Assembly (NCBI GenBank): GCA_021797295.1
Contig: JAKAAA010000048.1
Span: 1-8,535, forward strand
From: Thermoplasmata archaeon
GTDB taxonomy: Archaea; Thermoplasmatota; Thermoplasmata; Thermoplasmatales; Thermoplasmataceae
DNA length: 8,535 nucleotides
Direction: 5' to 3'
The position numbers and the translations under genes were made by a program. The notes below the pieces were generated by a model. It saw only the letters and a program-made list of their open reading frames with translations, made no database searches and was not told the DNA's origin. Of the stretch, positions 5,446-8,535 are shown piece by piece. The first letter of the stretch is position 1. The number at the start of each line of letters is the position of its first letter.

Positions 5446-7266
5446 TCATTTAGTGGACTTATTAATTTCTGACTCTTCCATAATCATGTACTGGAGTTTC
5501 TTTCCGGCTTTAATATATTTATAAACAGTGTTTCCTGTATCACTGTTCAATCTGAGCTTTATCATGCCTTTGGAGGAGCTTCTGGCAGAGAGGACGGAAA
5601 TGCCGTCGACATACAATTTTACAGGACGATTCCTCGATCCCACATCTATAAACAGTGTTTTATTTTTAATTTCTATTATGGCATCCTGCATTATATTTGC
5701 ATCATCTGATAAAGTATCCACATCAATCTTCAGACCGTAGGATTTTTCAAGCCCGTTTACTGTCTCGCCCTTTCTGCCGATGAGTCTGGGTATTTTGGCA
5801 TCCGGAACTTTGATGGTTACCCTGCCCTCTGACATCACCTGAACATCCACATGATCTGTATCGAGGAGCTGCATCATATCATCCCTGATTTTGGCAGCAG
5901 CCAGTGCAAATAACGGATTCTGCCCGGTTTTTTCATCTCCCACCGGTATTACCACAACCTGGTCTCCGAATGTATAAATTTCACTGACGGGTTTGTTCTT
6001 CAGAAAATCCCTTATAACTATTACTGGCCTTGCAAGATCTTCCTGATTGAGGCCATAGGGTATTTTTATCTCGTAATCGGTGGTTAGAACCTGTGCTACC
6101 TTCCCGCCCTCAATAAACAGGACCGTGTCAACAACCTGTGGTATGAGTCCGAGTTCTATTCTTCCCACAAAACGCTGTATGGCATCAACTGCCCTTGTAG
6201 AATGAACAACCCCTATCATACCAACCCCTGCAAGCCGTAGGTCTGAATACACCTTGAAATCCGATGTCACCCGCATTTCATCGAAAACGGTATAGTCTTC
6301 ACGAACAAGAAGAAGGATATCCCCCGTTTTTTCCATATCTCCTTCCAGGGTTGTGTACTGGGTTATACTATCATTTACCTGCAAATCCCTTGGTTTTTCC
6401 ATGGTTTTAACAATTTTGCTTCTGGAAGCATAGTATTCCGCCAATGCAGTAACGAAGGTACTCTTTCCCGCTCCCGGGGATCCGGAAACCAGAATCCCAT
6501 ATGCCTTATTCTGAAGGCGGTCCATAATTCTTTTATCAAGTTTATAGTCTTCAATGGTTGTTTTAACCACGGGCCTCACTGCGGTTATTTCCATGATATC
6601 AGAAAATGGAGGGCGCGTTATAACTATTCTCAAATTTTTCAGCTGTATAACCGTAGCGCCGAACATATCCATTTCAATAAATGATTGATCCTCGAATTTA
6701 CCACGCTGCACTATGTTGTATGCAATTTTCTCCAGTTCATCATATGACACGATATAATCAAGTTCTTTGAGTACCACCTCACCGGGCTTGCCGGTTTTAA
6801 TAAGTGGCTTCATGCCTGCCTTTAAATGTACAGATGAAGTGTATTCATCAAAAAATTCCTGTATATCCTTTGCATCTTTCTCCTCGCCTTTAATGTAAAC
6901 AACATTGATTCCCTTTATGGAGGCAATAATGCTCTGTATATGATCCCCTGTTACAAGTGTGGCATTATTATCAAGTGCCAGATTTCTTATTATATTGTCA
7001 ATTTCACCACTGTGGGCATTTTTTATCTGCCATTCCATGGGGCGGTTCCCCATTATATCAATATAAATTTTGCCTGAATCTGAGAGCATTCGCAATTTTT
7101 TGAGTTCTTCAAGTGCAGTAAAACCAATAGATCTACCCTCATTTGCCTGGTGCTCTATTTCCGCAATCATAGCCTCAGAAAGGATAACTCTTACATCCTT
7201 TTTATTGCCTATATAATCCCTAAATTTTCCGCTTACTATTACCGATGTATCAGGTACGTAATCCAC
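5446..7266 (-). CDS. PINA-family ATPase (PIN domain – PilT/VirB11-like ATPase – KH domain)
   Basis: This 606-aa multidomain protein is of the archaeal PINc-ATPase family. The Sulfolobus member, PINA, is a Holliday-junction branch-migration ATPase that works with Hjc and Hel308. A PIN nuclease-like domain spans about 1-130, with acidic residues at D6 (PDTSVI), E36 (AEIEHQ), E88/D90 and D108 (TGDH). A RecA-like ATPase of secretion-ATPase type covers about 160-420, with Walker A GSPGAGKST (262-270), Walker B VFDEMR (328-332 region) and GVVHSTRAVDAIQRF (352-366). A KH domain follows at about 473-530, with the GRKG loop at 497-500. A C-terminal tail of about 75 residues looks beta-rich. All key ATPase residues are intact. 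The start ATG at 7266 has a TATA box at leaderless spacing. It is divergent from pheS. A role in recombination repair is inferred from the family; an RNA role is possible given the KH domain. Confidence 0.92.
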   Translation of the reverse strand: MDYVPDTSVIVSGKFRDYIGNKKDVRVILSEAMIAEIEHQANEGRSIGFTALEELKKLRMLSDSGKIYIDIMGNRPMEWQIKNAHSGEIDNIIRNLALDNNATLVTGDHIQSIIASIKGINVVYIKGEEKDAKDIQEFFDEYTSSVHLKAGMKPLIKTGKPGEVVLKELDYIVSYDELEKIAYNIVQRGKFEDQSFIEMDMFGATVIQLKNLRIVITRPPFSDIMEITAVRPVVKTTIEDYKLDKRIMDRLQNKAYGILVSGSPGAGKSTFVTALAEYYASRSKIVKTMEKPRDLQVNDSITQYTTLEGDMEKTGDILLLVREDYTVFDEMRVTSDFKVYSDLRLAGVGMIGVVHSTRAVDAIQRFVGRIELGLIPQVVDTVLFIEGGKVAQVLTTDYEIKIPYGLNQEDLARPVIVIRDFLKNKPVSEIYTFGDQVVVIPVGDEKTGQNPLFALAAAKIRDDMMQLLDTDHVDVQVMSEGRVTIKVPDAKIPRLIGRKGETVNGLEKSYGLKIDVDTLSDDANIMQDAIIEIKNKTLFIDVGSRNRPVKLYVDGISVLSARSSSKGMIKLRLNSDTGNTVYKYIKAGKKLQYMIMEESEINKSTK

Positions 7267-7286
7267 ATTAGATAATTGTCTATTAT

Positions 7287-7294
7287 TATTTAAA
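7287..7294 (-). promoter_or_regulatory. TATA box for the PINA-family gene
   Basis: The minus strand reads TTTAAATA within ATTATTTAAATAAT, ending 21 nt before the ATG at 7266, again the leaderless spacing. The core is nearly palindromic, so direction depends on flanking elements that I cannot judge by eye. Confidence 0.5.
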
Positions 7295-7378
7295 TAATTT
7301 TAATTTACTGAAAACCTTTATTTTACTGGATTTTAAACAATTTCATACCATTTTATGCCCTTACAGGGTACTCAAAAA

Positions 7379-7386
7379 TTATTTAA
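7379..7386 (+). promoter_or_regulatory. TATA box for pheS
   Basis: The plus strand reads TTATTTAA, ending 23 nt before the ATG at 7409, fitting a leaderless start. An AAGGT just before the ATG (7401-7405) has only 3 nt of spacing, so a ribosome-binding role is doubtful. The divergent region shared with the PINA-family gene is 142 bp. Confidence 0.5.
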
Positions 7387-7408
7387 TGCAGCTACTATTT
7401 AAGGTATA

Positions 7409-8535
7409 ATGGAAAAAACTGAAATAAGCCTGAATGAATACAGGGTTTTAGATTATATCAAGGACAAAAGAGATGTGCCGGAAGATTCACTTGACCTGGA
7501 TATGGATGAACGTATCAAATCAAGTGCCGTGTCCTATCTTGAATTCAAAAAACTTATTGATGTCAGAAAGGAACCATCTGATACATTTACCGTTACAGAA
7601 GAAGGGAAAAAGTATATTGACCGCGGATTTCCGGAGGAAAGGCTCTACAAATTTTTGATGGATAAAGGAGAGTGTAGCCTTGAAGAAATCAAAAAATACA
7701 TGGGGGATGACTATAAAATAGCAATGGCAAATATAGCAAAGATGGGGTTAAAGCCTGTCAATGGCACTTTAAGATTGGAAGATGGCGAATTTCTCAGTTT
7801 ATTTCAATCAAGGAGGGATGCTCTTATCAGTATTAAAGGGGGGAATAAAATTCCTGATGAATTGCTGGATGTTTTTATACACAGAGGACTTGTGACACGG
7901 CACAGGGCCGTAAAGCGGATAATCAATATAAATAAGAATGGCATTTCAACCCTGCAGAACTATGAAAACAATGATTATCTTGAAATTCTTACCCCAGAAC
8001 TCATTGCTTCCGGCCAATGGAAAAACAGGAATTTCAGGCCTTATGACCTGAATTCAAGGGTCGAGCAGGTTAATGGTGGAGGATTGCATCCCCTGACATA
8101 TTTAATAGAAAACGTAAGGAAGATATTCCTTGAAATGGGGTTCACAGAAATGCATGGCCATTTTATAGAATATACTGGATGGAATATGGATATGCTTTTT
8201 ATTCCACAGGATCATCCTGCAAGAGACCTACAGGATACATTCTACATAAACTCCGGAGAGGATATAGAATTTGAAAACCCGGAGATACTTGAAATGGTAA
8301 AAAAAATACATGAAAGAGGATACGGGAAATACAGTGGCTGGAACTATAAATGGTCCGAGGAAGAGGCCAGAAAATTGATTCTAAGGACACACACAACTGT
8401 TAATACGGTAAGATACCTTTATAATCACCGGGATAGCCCACAATTTGTTTTCTCCATAGAAAAGGTATTCAGGCATGAAAGCGTGGACTGGAAACATCTT
8501 TCCGAACTTTACCAGATAGAGGGTGCAGTTTATGG
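7409..8535 (+). CDS. pheS: Phenylalanyl-tRNA synthetase alpha subunit (3' end beyond window)
   Basis: PheS with PheT forms the (alpha-beta)2 enzyme that charges tRNA-Phe. There are 375 complete codons present and no stop; about 110-130 C-terminal residues should follow outside. Residues 1-200 are the archaeal/eukaryotic N-terminal winged-helix region (for example MDERIKSSAVSYLEFKKLI and FTVTEEGKKYIDRGFPEERL). The class II catalytic domain begins near 205, with motif 1 LHPLTYLIENVRKIFLEMGF (226-245), the family-specific PQDHPARDLQDTFY (266-279), LILRTHTTVNTVRYL (323-337) and the start of motif 2, FSIEKVFRHESVDWKHLSEL (348-367), then YQIEGAVY. In homologues the first block is usually preceded by FWNFDALF; here it is GWNMDMLF. 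ATG at 7409 is the first start and fits a leaderless promoter. The pheT partner may lie downstream but is not visible. Confidence 0.96.
   Translation, partial: MEKTEISLNEYRVLDYIKDKRDVPEDSLDLDMDERIKSSAVSYLEFKKLIDVRKEPSDTFTVTEEGKKYIDRGFPEERLYKFLMDKGECSLEEIKKYMGDDYKIAMANIAKMGLKPVNGTLRLEDGEFLSLFQSRRDALISIKGGNKIPDELLDVFIHRGLVTRHRAVKRIININKNGISTLQNYENNDYLEILTPELIASGQWKNRNFRPYDLNSRVEQVNGGGLHPLTYLIENVRKIFLEMGFTEMHGHFIEYTGWNMDMLFIPQDHPARDLQDTFYINSGEDIEFENPEILEMVKKIHERGYGKYSGWNYKWSEEEARKLILRTHTTVNTVRYLYNHRDSPQFVFSIEKVFRHESVDWKHLSELYQIEGAVY

Noticed and set aside
5446..7266. PIN domain read as a VapC-type toxin or defence effector.
   Set aside because: The PIN domain is fused in frame to an intact ATPase and KH domain, the standard PINA architecture, and no antitoxin-like gene is adjacent.
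8199..8396. Minus-strand 65-codon frame near the window end.
   Set aside because: It lies entirely antisense to conserved catalytic sequence of pheS.
1..8535. CRISPR array, insertion sequence, integrase or attachment site at the tRNA gene.
   Set aside because: I found no spaced repeats, transposase motifs, terminal inverted repeats or second copy of the tRNA 3' end; the window reads as stable core genome.

Overview
This window looks like ordinary chromosomal core from a Thermoplasmatales-type archaeon (Ferroplasma, Acidiplasma or Cuniculiplasma relatives). The inference rests on several observations. The DNA is AT-rich and favours ATA, AGA and AGG codons. The information-processing genes are of archaeal type: L15e, RNase P protein 2, RFC large subunit, PINA-type ATPase and archaeal PheS. 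TATA boxes sit about 21-26 nt before start codons, the signature of leaderless mRNAs. I cannot fix the genus from sequence alone. I see no mobile element, CRISPR array or defence locus.

Left part (1-1884): the minus strand carries rpl15e, then a tRNA-Ser(UGA) 8 nt after it, then an unrecognised, strongly acidic protein of about 199 aa starting within 25 nt of the tRNA, then the first 39 codons of a RimI-like GNAT acetyltransferase with its own promoter. The first three look like one transcription unit. Divergent from rpl15e, in what first looks like a 400-bp gap, is a short plus-strand gene that I identify as RNase P protein component 2 (Rnp2/Pop5). It has a TTG start and the family signature VSGTIKKCK. 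L15e beside an RNase P protein recalls the archaeal exosome/RNase P/proteasome gene cluster, here apparently rearranged.

Middle part (1894-5415, all minus strand): a DUF302 protein, an orphan 14-helix polysaccharide-type flippase, a stand-alone tRNA-binding (EMAP II/MetRS beta-like) OB-fold protein, and the replication clamp-loader large subunit RfcL. The last two overlap as TAATG and are probably translated together. Most of the other genes have their own promoter squeezed into 29-32 bp of intergenic DNA.

Right part (5446-8535): a full-length PINA-family PIN-ATPase-KH protein on the minus strand, divergent from pheS (phenylalanyl-tRNA synthetase alpha) on the plus strand. pheS runs off the window end with 375 complete codons visible.

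The common theme is RNA maturation and translation (tRNA, RNase P, aminoacylation, ribosome) together with replication and repair (RFC, PINA). The best candidates for new biology are modest: the missed-looking rnp2 gene, the tRNA that may set the 5' end of the downstream mRNA, the acidic protein of unknown function, and the highly regular, minimal leaderless promoters.
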